Shown here: one piece after another, positions 22,071 through 30,736 of the stretch | Position numbering within the stretch: position 1 is the first letter of the stretch | Layout: every line of letters begins with the position of its first letter | Source: Tritrichomonas musculus | Taxonomy: Eukaryota; Parabasalia; Tritrichomonadida; Tritrichomonadidae | Direction of reading: 5' to 3' | NCBI GenBank assembly: GCA_039105265.1 | Contig: JAPFFF010000075.1 | Span: 124,001-188,000 of the forward strand | DNA: 64,000 bases | Position numbers and translations under genes: made by a program | The notes under the pieces: generated by a model | Told to the model about the DNA's origin: nothing | The model's database searches: none | What the model saw: only the letters and a program-made list of their open reading frames with translations

Positions 22071-22568
22071 TTAAGATATATATTGATATATATATTCAAA
22101 AATAATGAGATATGAATTCAAAATACATTCTGAATTTTTTTTTCAATGATCCATTTTCTATTGATACTGAATAAATGAATAAATCTAAAAATAAAATATA
22201 ACAAAATTGAAATAATTATATTATGCTTTGAGTTAATAAAAATATAAAAAATAAAATATAAATTTTTAAAATACCAAAGAACGAAATTCCATTTTTTTAT
22301 TGATTGAAACCAAGAAGAATTATAGTTTTGTTTACCAACGAGATATACATTCATGTATTTAGAGTAATTTTAATGAATATGAGTTATAGCATCAATTTTT
22401 ATGTCAAAATAAAAATCAAACCTTAGTCATGCTGATGATAGTAATAATGTATTATTTTATGCTCACAAGAGTAAACCAGCATGCTAACATGAAGAAAAAC
22501 ATAAATATCACCTTTGCAGTATAAATATAATTTTAATAATTAAAACAAATGCAAATATTAAAAGATAA
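22071..22568. other. Intergenic, no gene seen
   Basis: AT-rich, no supported gene or repeat. Confidence 0.5.
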
Positions 22569-22847
22569 TTACCTGTAAGACAAATGCTTATTACAGATCC
22601 AAACGAAAGGATTTCAATAGAAAAATTATCGAAAATGCCGCTATTCAATGTTCCAATGAGTAGCTCAACTCTTTCTGCATTTCCGAGACTAAGAGAAAAG
22701 TCAAGTAATAATTTGAATATTAAATTAAGCAAAAGGAAGTCTTCATTATTATATCATCAAAAAATATCGCTACAAGGTTCAAAAACACGCCAATATTCTT
22801 TTAGTCAAACCATAACACCCTTGACATTTTCTGAAAAAAGCTCATAA
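22569..22847 (+). pseudogene. C-terminal fragment of a CAMK-type kinase
   Basis: The reading begins LPVRQMLITDPNERISIEKL, then SKMPLFNVPMSSS and a Ser/Lys-rich tail to a normal stop. The LxxMLxxDPxxRIS pattern is the end of the kinase C-lobe (subdomain XI) of CAMK-like kinases. All catalytic motifs are missing and nothing upstream continues the domain. It is a truncated remnant. Confidence 0.65.
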
Positions 22848-23651
22848 AATAGTTAAGGTGGCAGAGAGCTTTTTTGATTAATTTGTTTTGAATAAAGATA
22901 TTTATTTCTGATCTTCAATATAAATTGCGAAAATCAAATTAATCTATCTATTAGTTTTTAAAAATTTCTTTTTAATAATTAATAATGATCATCTTTAAAA
23001 TGTCATAGCGAAGAATTACATTTAGTCTAAAGGTACAACATTTCCTTGTTATTCCTATCCAATATCTAAATTGGTATCTATAAAATATATAGATTTTTTC
23101 TTCTTTAATTTTTGTAGCTCAGTGGTGAATATCTCAAAGGGTTATGGGTTCAATACTCATCGGGACCATTTTTTTTATTTTTTGGTAAAACTCCTCAACA
23201 AAATAAGTGAATTTGCAGGATTAAAGTTGAAAAACTCCTCAAAAGCTTATAAAGTGATATTTAAATTAAATATCAACCAACATTTGTCGACTTTATCAAA
23301 GGTAGAGAAATCTTCAGAAATTATCATTCAATATGCCACAAAGCTCTCCGATTCTGATAATTCTAATTATGCACAATTATCTAAAACTTTCAATAATTAA
23401 TATCAGAGTTATAGTTGGTTGACAAATAAATATTTTTGGACTATAAAATGTTTTCACATCACCTTTTTTTTTAAATATTTTTATCTTTATTTGTATTGAA
23501 GATTATTTTTTTTAATTATTTTAATAAAAATGTATAAATGTTTAAATATTTTATTAATATAATTATTAAAATATCTAAATTTAAGAAATTCGAATAATTT
23601 TCATTATTTACAAATATTTTTGATAATGGTTTTCGTTCATATATTCAAATA
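22848..23651. other. Intergenic with weak coding-like stretch
   Basis: A plus-strand reading at about 23200-23400 (ISEFAGLKLKNSSKAYKVIF ... QLSKTFNN, stop at 23400) has protein-like composition but no ATG nearby and no recognised family. At about 23113-23175 there is a tRNA-like stretch with an A-box-like GTAGCTCAGTGG and a B-box-like GGGTTCAATACTC ending GGACCA, but the 5' acceptor strand does not pair, so it is not called as tRNA. Confidence 0.35.
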
Positions 23652-23653
23652 TA

Positions 23654-24330
23654 GGGGGATCAACCGCCAAAAAAATGTCAGAAAAATAATATTTTAATTT
23701 TTTTAAAAAATAAATAGATAGTTTTGTTCTTCATTTCATAAGCTTTGATTTGAAATATTTTATTTTGGAATTCATCTGCACATTCACAAATGGCGGACAC
23801 TTTTAATTTGAAGATATAAATTTGACCTTTTTTAATCGTCAAAAGTTAAAATCTTCAATAGATTGGATATTTTGGGAAAAATTATTCGTAGAACATGAAA
23901 ATATATCATGTACAATGTATTAAGCTAATAAAAAAGACAAAAGACTTGTTATTTGAATAACAGTTAAAGTCTCATTTTTTTTTTGGCATAACATGTCATG
24001 ATAACTTTCATTGTCCGCCATTTATGAATGAATTGATGAAATTAAAAAAAAAACAATTTTTAAAAAATAAGGTTATATTAATCTTTATTTTTTAATATAT
24101 GGATTAAAATAAAACACATTATTTATTAAAATTTATATATAGTTTTCATATGACATGTCATGATAAATACATTCGTCCGCCATTTATGAATGTACAGTTG
24201 AAATCAGATAAAAATATTTTTTATAAAATGTATTTTTATTACACTTTAAATCCCCATATTTATTTAAAGCCAAACTCAAATTTTTCCTCTCTATTTAAAA
24301 ATTTGACAATTTTTTGGCGGTTGATCCCCC
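23654..24330. mobile_element. MITE with GGGGGATCAACCGCCA ends
   Basis: Ends are GGGGGATCAACCGCCAAAAA on the left and its inverse on the right (about 27 bp, nearly perfect), flanked by TA at 23652-23653 and 24331-24332. The inner word CGCCATTTATGAATG is present near 24008 and 24177, with a variant inverted near 23792. No protein is encoded. Size 677 bp. Confidence 0.75.
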
Positions 24331-24514
24331 TATGAAATTTGTAAAAAAGTCCATATTTGGCGGTTTTCTGCACTTTGGTAATTTATTTTTGGATTAAAAA
24401 GTCCAAAAATTCATTAGTCCAATGTCCAAAAGGATTATTTATAATATTATTTTTTTAAAAAAGATCATTGATATTTTTTTCAAAATTTTGACAACGGTTT
24501 GGCGGTTAACCCTC
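24331..24514. mobile_element. Extra diverged right end of the same MITE family
   Basis: At 24490-24514 the sequence GACAACGGTTTGGCGGTTAA then CCCTC is a second, diverged copy of the right terminal repeat of the 23654-24330 element, followed by TA. The 180 bp between the two right ends also contains TTTGGCGG at about 24357. This suggests an older copy into which, or beside which, the younger element landed. Confidence 0.45.
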
Positions 24515-24562
24515 TATGTAAAAAAGTTTAGTAAAAAAAATTAGAGGAACTTTTGAGTTTAT

Positions 24563-26308
24563 TTAAGAGTAGTGTTTTTTTTTAGAAGTAGTAGGGAAAC
24601 GAAGCAAATCTTTTTGGTTAATTTTCACCTTATAATTATATTTGTTTCCCATTTCAGTTGCAAAATTGATGATTTCGTTTTCATTTAGTTCCATCTCAAC
24701 GAATCGTTTTAAGTCAGTTGGAGAATTTGTGAAAAGAACATTTTCCATTTCTTTAATCCAGTCAGTATGTGAAGGTTTTGAAGCGAAGACGAGACAAACG
24801 AAATTAGAACCGATGATTTTCCTTGCTTCTTCGATCAAGTCTTTCCCGTTTAAATTCTGGCCTGCATTTGTGATCAACTTGACTTTATTTCTCTTCTTTT
24901 GCCTGATCACCTCCAATGCTTCTTTGACTGAGCTCTTGCTATATATATTGACCTCCATTCTCTTTGTGATATCTTTCAAATATCGGGATTTTTCCTCATT
25001 TTCCACATTATCGTCTTTCCAGAGAATGTAGTAGTCCTTTCTCATGACAGTGAACGAGTAGACAGGGATGATTTGGAACTTATTAGGGAAGACGAATTCC
25101 TCTGCAGAGAGATAATTCTTGTCTTTACTAACTGAATCGATTGTGATTGATTCCGTAATGACTTGTAATGCTTGAATCAATTTGCTTTCCAAACTGTGAT
25201 AAACCAGAGTCCACGCATTGTCCAACATTTGAAGTATTATACACTGCAATGAAGCAAAAAACATGTGTTTTATGGTTAAAGCCAAGACGTTTGTTACCAT
25301 TTGCGTACATCAGATGCATAGAAAAGGTTCTCTGTAGCATATATGCCTTTTCTGTAGTAACCAGAATCGAGCTGGTGTGTCATTTCATCTTGTCCATGCA
25401 TTTATCAGTGATCTTTTACGATTGAATGCTCCAATTTTGTTCCATTGTAAAGGAAGACAACTTTTCTTTTATCTGATGGAATTTGCTCTTTAATTTTCTC
25501 AAATTCTTCGACATTACGATTTGCAATGACGGTTTGAGCAACAATTATCATTTCAAATTCATTTTTTATGATATCAGCACGAATTTGATCTTCAACTTGC
25601 TTGAATATTTGTTCATGATCGAACAAAAACTTCCAGTTCTTCTTCTTCTTTTCATTTTCAAGGCTGTTTAGAACTTGATCTTTGATATCTTCAAGCTCAA
25701 TCTCATTGAGTACATAAGTGTTCTGTAGGAGGTTCACTGAAGGCTTGTTATATTCTTGCTGAATCTTTTGGTCATTAGGATCATTGATGATTGGATCTTT
25801 GACAATGTTTCCAACAACTGCTTTGCCCATTGTGTTAATTTTTTCCTTGATGAAGTTGATGGCTGTTTAAAAGGTTTCAACTTTTTTTTTGGCCAACTTT
25901 CTTTATCTTTAATGCTGCAATTTTGAGGAATGTGCAACCTTTTTCAACTTTAAGAATAACAAAATCATCGCCTAGAATCTTTTCAAGCTCTTCAAAGTCG
26001 ATATCTGTCGGTGGCTTCTCAAATTGGAAAATGGCCGTAGGAATAAAATCCTCATAAGGCAAATTCATTGGAATGGAGTCTTCAAATATGTTAGGAGTAA
26101 TGAAATCATCATCTGGCTCGACATTGTTGATGGCTTCTGTGCTTAATAGTGGCTGCTGGAACAATTCTTTGACAAAACTTTTTTTATTCTGAGCGTGGTA
26201 CTCTGCATATTCGGTATCTGTCAGTTGCTGAGATGATTGATAGTCGTTATAATGCTCAGAACAAAGAAACAAACCTTTGGTAATAAAAAGTAACTATTTT
26301 GGTAACAT
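24563..26308 (-). pseudogene. PARP-like ADP-ribosyltransferase gene, multiply frameshifted
   Basis: Minus-strand segments read in order: GLFLCSEHYNDYQSSQQLTD ... FEKPPTDIDFEELEKILGDD (to about 25880); a coiled region ending KRKVVFLYNGTKLEHSIVKD (25405-25830); HQLDSGYYRKGIYATENLFY with KRLGFNHKTHVFCFIAVYNT (about 25128-25390, two frames); then FPNKFQIIPVYSFTVMRKDY. The middle matches the PARP catalytic fold (H/Y-G-T, SGYYGKGIYAT, and a final strand). A last part, KVKLITNAGQNLNGKDLIEE ... NFVCLVFASKPSHTDWIKEM, resembles a C-terminal alpha/beta domain of unknown role found in several protists. At least four frame changes are needed to link the parts and no start ATG is present. Function lost. 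Confidence 0.6.
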
Positions 26309-26550
26309 TCATAAAGATATATTAAAAATTAATTTTACTGATCAGTTTTTATTAAATACAAATAAGATATGATTAAAATTTTGTTTTAATAATAAAAGGT
26401 GAACCGATTTGAGCTAGTCGTTGATCCCAAGACTCCCGGTATTGTTCATAGAAAATGACCGCTACTCTTATATTAAAAAGTTATTTTATCAAATATTAGA
26501 ATATACATTATTGGTCATACCAACAAAAAACTTTGCTGTGTTTATTAATT

Positions 26551-27519
26551 TTAATCATAAGAAACCGCAACCAAAGCTCTAGTTGCAATTAAGCATCTAT
26601 TATGCTTGTTACGAATCATTCTAACATAGCCTTCTTCGCCCCAAGTAGTTCCCCACGAATTTCTAATAATCCAATAATCAATTCCATTTTCAGTTCCGTA
26701 TCCAACAGCAGCAACAGCATGATCTATGATCATGCATTGATCATCATCAAGAATTCCTCCAGTATATGACATAAAAGGTGTATTTCCAGCAGCAATGCAT
26801 ACTGAGGCAACACCGTAAGCTGCAACTTTTTCTTTAAGATCGGTTTCATTTGCTATTTCAACGCTGATATATTTAGTAACTTTACCGATTGCTTTGCTTG
26901 ACTGGTAAGCGCAACTTTGCTCAACACCAGCATAAGGATAATCTGATTCCAAGTTGAATTGTCCATTTTGTGTTTCTATAATGTAAGTTAATGCTTTGTA
27001 AGGCCAACCACCACTGCAACCACTGCATGTAGTAATACAATCAACAAGATTTTGTTCCGAAAATTGGAGTAATTTGCTAGTCGTAATTGCATATGAGCTT
27101 TCTGAGGTAGCAATTGTTGAAAATGCCCAGCATGATCCGCAATTTCCTTGGTTTTTAATTGGATTAACAACTCCCTTTTCACGCCAATCAAATGAGTCTG
27201 GTGCTTCTTTTATTGGTTTTGAATAAGTTTTTTCTATGCGGTTTGGTTCTATATTGTTTGATGGAATTCCCAAAAGAGATTTATATTCAGCTGGTGTGTG
27301 GCATGAAAATTGATTGATTCCAAGAGTAAAAGTAAGACCTTTTCTTCTGTTGTATTCTTGGCAATAGCGTGCATTTGAAATAAAGATACCAAGACGTAAA
27401 TGGTAGTCATCGCCTGTATAAAATACATTGTTTGTTCTCATCCATTGAAGAAATTGACGTTCTTCTGTAAGGGAGAAATGAACTTTTGAAAATACTAAAC
27501 TAAAGAATAGTACTAGCAT
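26551..27519 (-). CDS. Papain-like cysteine protease (cathepsin L-like)
   Basis: The 322-residue preproenzyme is intact from an ATG. A short hydrophobic signal peptide (MLVLFFSLVFS) is followed by an I29 propeptide (RQFLQWMRTN ... RYCQEYNRRKGLTFTLGINQ; ERFNIN-like). The mature domain starts near APDSFDWREKG (about 106). The active site is complete: oxyanion Gln124 and Cys130 in NQGNCGSCWAFS, His in IDHAVAAVGYG (about 267) and Asn in IIRNSWGTTWGEEGYVRM (about 288). Clan CA family C1 enzymes of trichomonads are lysosomal or secreted and degrade host proteins, haemoglobin and mucins. Two C1 fragments elsewhere (17517-17888 and about 40083-40165) show expansion and decay of the family. Confidence 0.95.
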   Translation of the reverse strand: MLVLFFSLVFSKVHFSLTEERQFLQWMRTNNVFYTGDDYHLRLGIFISNARYCQEYNRRKGLTFTLGINQFSCHTPAEYKSLLGIPSNNIEPNRIEKTYSKPIKEAPDSFDWREKGVVNPIKNQGNCGSCWAFSTIATSESSYAITTSKLLQFSEQNLVDCITTCSGCSGGWPYKALTYIIETQNGQFNLESDYPYAGVEQSCAYQSSKAIGKVTKYISVEIANETDLKEKVAAYGVASVCIAAGNTPFMSYTGGILDDDQCMIIDHAVAAVGYGTENGIDYWIIRNSWGTTWGEEGYVRMIRNKHNRCLIATRALVAVSYD

Positions 27520-27725
27520 TATTATTATTATAAAAAAAATATTGCATAATCGGTTAACCTAACATTGAATTTTCAATAGTAAAAAAAAATTAATTGAAAA
27601 ATTCAATTGTTTTTTTACTGTAAAACATTTTTTTTTTTTTTTGTATTCCATCCATCTGTTTACTTTTAAGTCTTTTCGATAAAAGTTGCTAAAACATGAA
27701 TCATATTTTAAATCATTAAACAAAA

Positions 27726-27754
27726 CAAAACAACAACAACAACAACAACAACAA

Positions 27755-27786
<32 letters not shown>
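27726..27786. repeat. CAA microsatellite plus poly-A
   Basis: A run of CAA triplets (about ten) is followed by more than 30 A residues, just beyond the 3' end of the gene at 27821-28549. Comparable homopolymers occur at about 32837-32868 (T), 39870-39892 (T) and 53478-53506 (A). Confidence 0.85.
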
Positions 27787-27789
<3 letters not shown>

Positions 27790-27820
27790 AAACTAATTTT
27801 AAAAATAAAAATTCAAAGAA

Positions 27821-28549
27821 TTACATTATGATACAACATGAATTTTGCTGTTTGTGGTGGTGGTGATGATGATGATGATGATGAGAACTATAACTGTAAT
27901 CTGAATATGAGTAATCACTGTAAGAACTGTAACTATAATCGTTATGATAACTTGAATTTGCATTTTGGTGTTTTTTATGATCATTATATTCTTCAATACT
28001 TCTTCTTGAACTTGGTTGTTGATTCGTTGAAGGTGAAGGTGAATACCGATATTCAATTTGTTTTGGTCTTGGTCTTAAATCTTCAACATTTCCTTCAGAA
28101 ATCGCTTCTAATCTATTTTTATAAGACATCATTGGATAAAAATAATTGTTTTCAATCCAGGCAGTTTTAAATGCCATGATCTTTAAAGTATGAACTTTCT
28201 TTCCCCTAATAATAAATTCTTGTGTGATAGCAACAGCTGTTCTCACGTCTGAGATCTCGTAAAATTCATTGTTTGCATCTGGACATAATCGTGGATCATT
28301 AATCATAATTCCTTTTTCAGTAAACATATCAGGGCTTAATAAAACAGCAAGACATAAAACTTGGTTTTCTTCATCAAATGATAAATTTGAATACGAGCTG
28401 TAATCTTTTAAATGACTAGGAATTCCAAAATCTGTTAGACTATCAACAGTATTTAAATAATACATCAATTTGGCCATTGGTGCATTAGGAATAGAAACTG
28501 TTGTTCCTGTTGCTTTAATTCCAAGTTGACGCTGCTTAGCACCAATCAT
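27821..28549 (-). CDS. Unknown protein with Tyr/Ser/His-rich tail and CaaX box
   Basis: The 242-residue ORF starts at ATG. Residues 1-160 form a globular domain I do not recognise (ATGTTVSIPNAPMAKLMYYL, FDEENQVLCLAVLLSPDMFT, TAVAITQEFIIRGKKVHTLK). Residues 160-225 are Pro/Ser/Tyr-rich with SYSSYSDYSYSDYSYSS, followed by ten His and KQQNSCCIIM. CIIM is a CaaX box with Met last, which predicts farnesylation. The preceding Cys could be palmitoylated. The protein is therefore probably peripheral on membranes. The His run could bind metal or act as a pH-sensitive tail. It shares the CC-aliphatic-aliphatic-X ending with the transglutaminase-like protein at 15386-17386, though the two proteins are unrelated. 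Confidence 0.7.
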   Translation of the reverse strand: MIGAKQRQLGIKATGTTVSIPNAPMAKLMYYLNTVDSLTDFGIPSHLKDYSSYSNLSFDEENQVLCLAVLLSPDMFTEKGIMINDPRLCPDANNEFYEISDVRTAVAITQEFIIRGKKVHTLKIMAFKTAWIENNYFYPMMSYKNRLEAISEGNVEDLRPRPKQIEYRYSPSPSTNQQPSSRRSIEEYNDHKKHQNANSSYHNDYSYSSYSDYSYSDYSYSSHHHHHHHHHHKQQNSCCIIM

Positions 28550-29025
28550 TTAACAATAAATAATTAATTTCAATTAAAAGATTTTGCAAGATTTTACTCA
28601 TTTATCTTATTCATTTTTTTAATTTATTAAATAATTATTACAAATATCAAATAACATTTCTTATTATTTTTATATATTTTATAATAAATTCATATTATCT
28701 TTTATATATTAAGATATTTTAATTTTATAAAAAAAGAGTTTTATTTTCAGATTTTAATTTTCTTAGTAATAACCAGACTTAAGTTTTTAATTTCGATATT
28801 ATAAAATTTACTAAATAAAGATTTATCTAAATTATGAATATATTTTTATATTAATTTGCAAATTATTAAGATAAACATATTTTATCTTTATTTGCCCATA
28901 ATTGTAATATTTTTATATTCATTAACAATTTTGAATTGCTCGCAATTGAAAATGGTACTCTTTTTATATACGACGATAATGTAAATAATCAATCAAGAAA
29001 AGAAACATTGGGATAATAAATGTAA
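28550..29025. other. Intergenic, no gene seen
   Basis: AT-rich spacer between the CaaX protein gene start and the first tRNA. No coding-like reading. Confidence 0.5.
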
Positions 29026-29096
29026 TCTCTTGTAGTACACTGGTTAGGACATGGGTCTAATAAGCCTAAGAAGGAGGTTCGATTCCTCCCAGGAGA
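29026..29096 (+). tRNA. tRNA-Ile (AAT)
   Basis: The 71-nt cloverleaf: acceptor TCTCTTG/CAGGAGA (7 bp with one G-U), D arm GTAC/GGAC (one mismatch), anticodon stem TGGGT/GCCTA with wobbles, loop CTAATAA giving anticodon AAT, variable loop AGAA, T arm GGAGG-TTCGATT-CCTCC. A T-run (ATTTTTTTG) follows as a pol III terminator. An inverted second copy lies at 29386-29456. Confidence 0.85.
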
Positions 29097-29385
29097 ATTT
29101 TTTTGACTTTTTTTCTCATTTTAAGATTTTTTTTTTTGATTTTCCTCCCCAAAATGTTTAAAAATATATTGAGTAAGATATATTCAAATACTTATTGATT
29201 CCACACATATTTTGAGTTTTTAATTTATTCATTGTTATTTTTCAAGAAAAAATAAAACTAATATATTAATTTTTCAAGTGTTTTTGATGATATTTTCTTT
29301 TTTAATGTGCTTATGAATATATCTTCTTCAATTAAAAGTTTTATGTGATTTTCTTCCTTTAATTTATATAAAAAATCAAAAAAGT

Positions 29386-29456
29386 TCTCCTGGGAGGAAG
29401 CGAACTTCCTTCTTGGGCTAATTAGACCCATGTCCTAACCAGTGTACTACAAGAGA
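29386..29456 (-). tRNA. tRNA-Ile (AAT), second copy, slightly altered
   Basis: The minus strand gives the same acceptor and D arm as the copy at 29026. The anticodon stem TGGGT/GCCCA is stronger, and the loop CTAATTA keeps AAT but has T at position 37, where a purine is usual. The T arm GGAAG-TTCGCTT-CCTCC carries one mismatch. A T6 terminator follows. The 5' flank (ATAAATGTAA) is shared with the other copy, so they arose by inverted duplication. It may be functional or beginning to decay. Confidence 0.7.
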
Positions 29457-29548
29457 TTACATTTATTGCCACAATTTTATTATTTTTTTTTCTTATATTT
29501 AGATTAATAAAATTTATTCTATTAAATTATTTTTTTACTCAATCATAA

Positions 29549-30428
29549 TTATTGTAATAAAGATTTGATTGATTCAAGCTCGTCATCTCTCTGCATGACA
29601 ATTGATGGATCAACGTCAGAAGAAAGAATGTAGTTGTTCTTCCTCAAATAATCCAATATTTGGTTGAAGGACGGCCTTTCTTTTTGGATCATGTGAAATG
29701 CACATCGATATCGGATCAATGCAGCATTGGCTGATTGAAGACGACTCTTCAGGGAGGATGATTTGTTTAAGCATTGCATTCTCCTTCATCGTCTGCTTTG
29801 GCAATCTTCCAACGAAGATGAAATGCCAAACGAATAAACGTCTGTTTTTTTTTTTTATCATTTTCTTCTTCCCTCATCATTTCAAATGAATGAAAATATC
29901 AAGAAATAATTCACCTTTTGTCAACGATATGATGACATCGTCTCTTCGCCGAGCAGATATTCGTTGATCTTTGGAAGACCGACGTCAATCATTTTCGCTT
30001 GGAAGACTGAGTCGAGCATTAAGCTGGAGATGAATGAGGCTCTTTGCGTGCAAGCAACGCATTCAGATTTCGACAAAGATTCTGGACTTCAATGTGTCGT
30101 TGATCAGGCTCTTTGAAGAGGCAGTCTTTGAGGGTGAAATTGATGAATTCGAGAAGAATTGCAACAAATTGTTACTTCTTCATCTTCTGTATTTCTGACG
30201 TGTTAATTGCAATCGCATGGCTTGTGCATGGGTGATGAATGCTGTGTAGAATCTGGAATTTTTTCACTGCGTTTTGCATGTCTTCAAATGTGAAACCTTC
30301 AACTTTCAAGACTTTCTTGCAGAGTGGAAATTCGCGCCATTTTGTCGATGATTTTGTATGCAATGGATGATATCTTAACGGTTTCAAAGTGTGTTTCATC
30401 ATCAATTCCAATGAAGCAGTTATTTTTA
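29549..30428 (-). pseudogene. Protein kinase pseudogene
   Basis: Fragments in several minus-strand frames follow the order of a trichomonad kinase. First an N-terminal region (IGIDDETHFETVKISSIAYK), then VLKVEGFTFEDMQNAVKKFQ and ILHSIHHPC (N-lobe), FINFTLKDC (hinge), QAKMIDVGLPKINEYLLGEE (activation segment, ID-x-G), TDVYSFG, and QKERPSFNQILDYLRKNNYI with SIVMQRDDELESIKSLLQ to a normal stop at 29549. Several frameshifts and stops interrupt it and the catalytic loop is largely missing. The 5' end is cut at 30428, where a MITE begins. Confidence 0.6.
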
Positions 30429-30635
30429 AACCTTGTTTTTTTATTTGCACCTCCTATTCAAAATAAACTATATTTTCTTCATTAATAAATAAGTTTCAAA
30501 AAGAATGTATGCATAATATAAATAATTTATATAATGTAGTATATTATTTATAATTTTAAAATAAATATAAATGGGTGATTATCAATATAATGCAATTTTA
30601 ATTTAAATGGGAGGTGTAAATAAAAAAACAAGGTT
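30429..30635. mobile_element. Short palindromic MITE, 207 bp
   Basis: The left end AACCTTGTTTTTTTATTTGC (continuing ACCTCC) is matched by its inverse at the right end, about 29 bp with one or two differences. TA is present at 30427-30428 and 30636-30637. The middle is AT-only. It sits at the truncated 5' edge of the kinase pseudogene and just upstream of the DUF3447-pseudokinase gene. Confidence 0.7.
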
Positions 30636-30736
30636 TATCTTTTACAACTTTTTTGAGAACTCATTCACTTTTTCAAACGAATGATAAAATTCAATTGAAA
30701 ATTGTTTGGTCAATTGAACATTTTAAAATTAACTAA

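Noticed and set aside
22118-22354. Minus-strand 78-residue reading
   Set aside because: AT-driven Ile/Phe/Lys composition, no start context, no similarity to known patterns.
23113-23175. Possible tRNA with A-box and B-box like motifs and GGACCA end
   Set aside because: The 5' acceptor strand is missing and the anticodon arm is too short; at best a tRNA relic.
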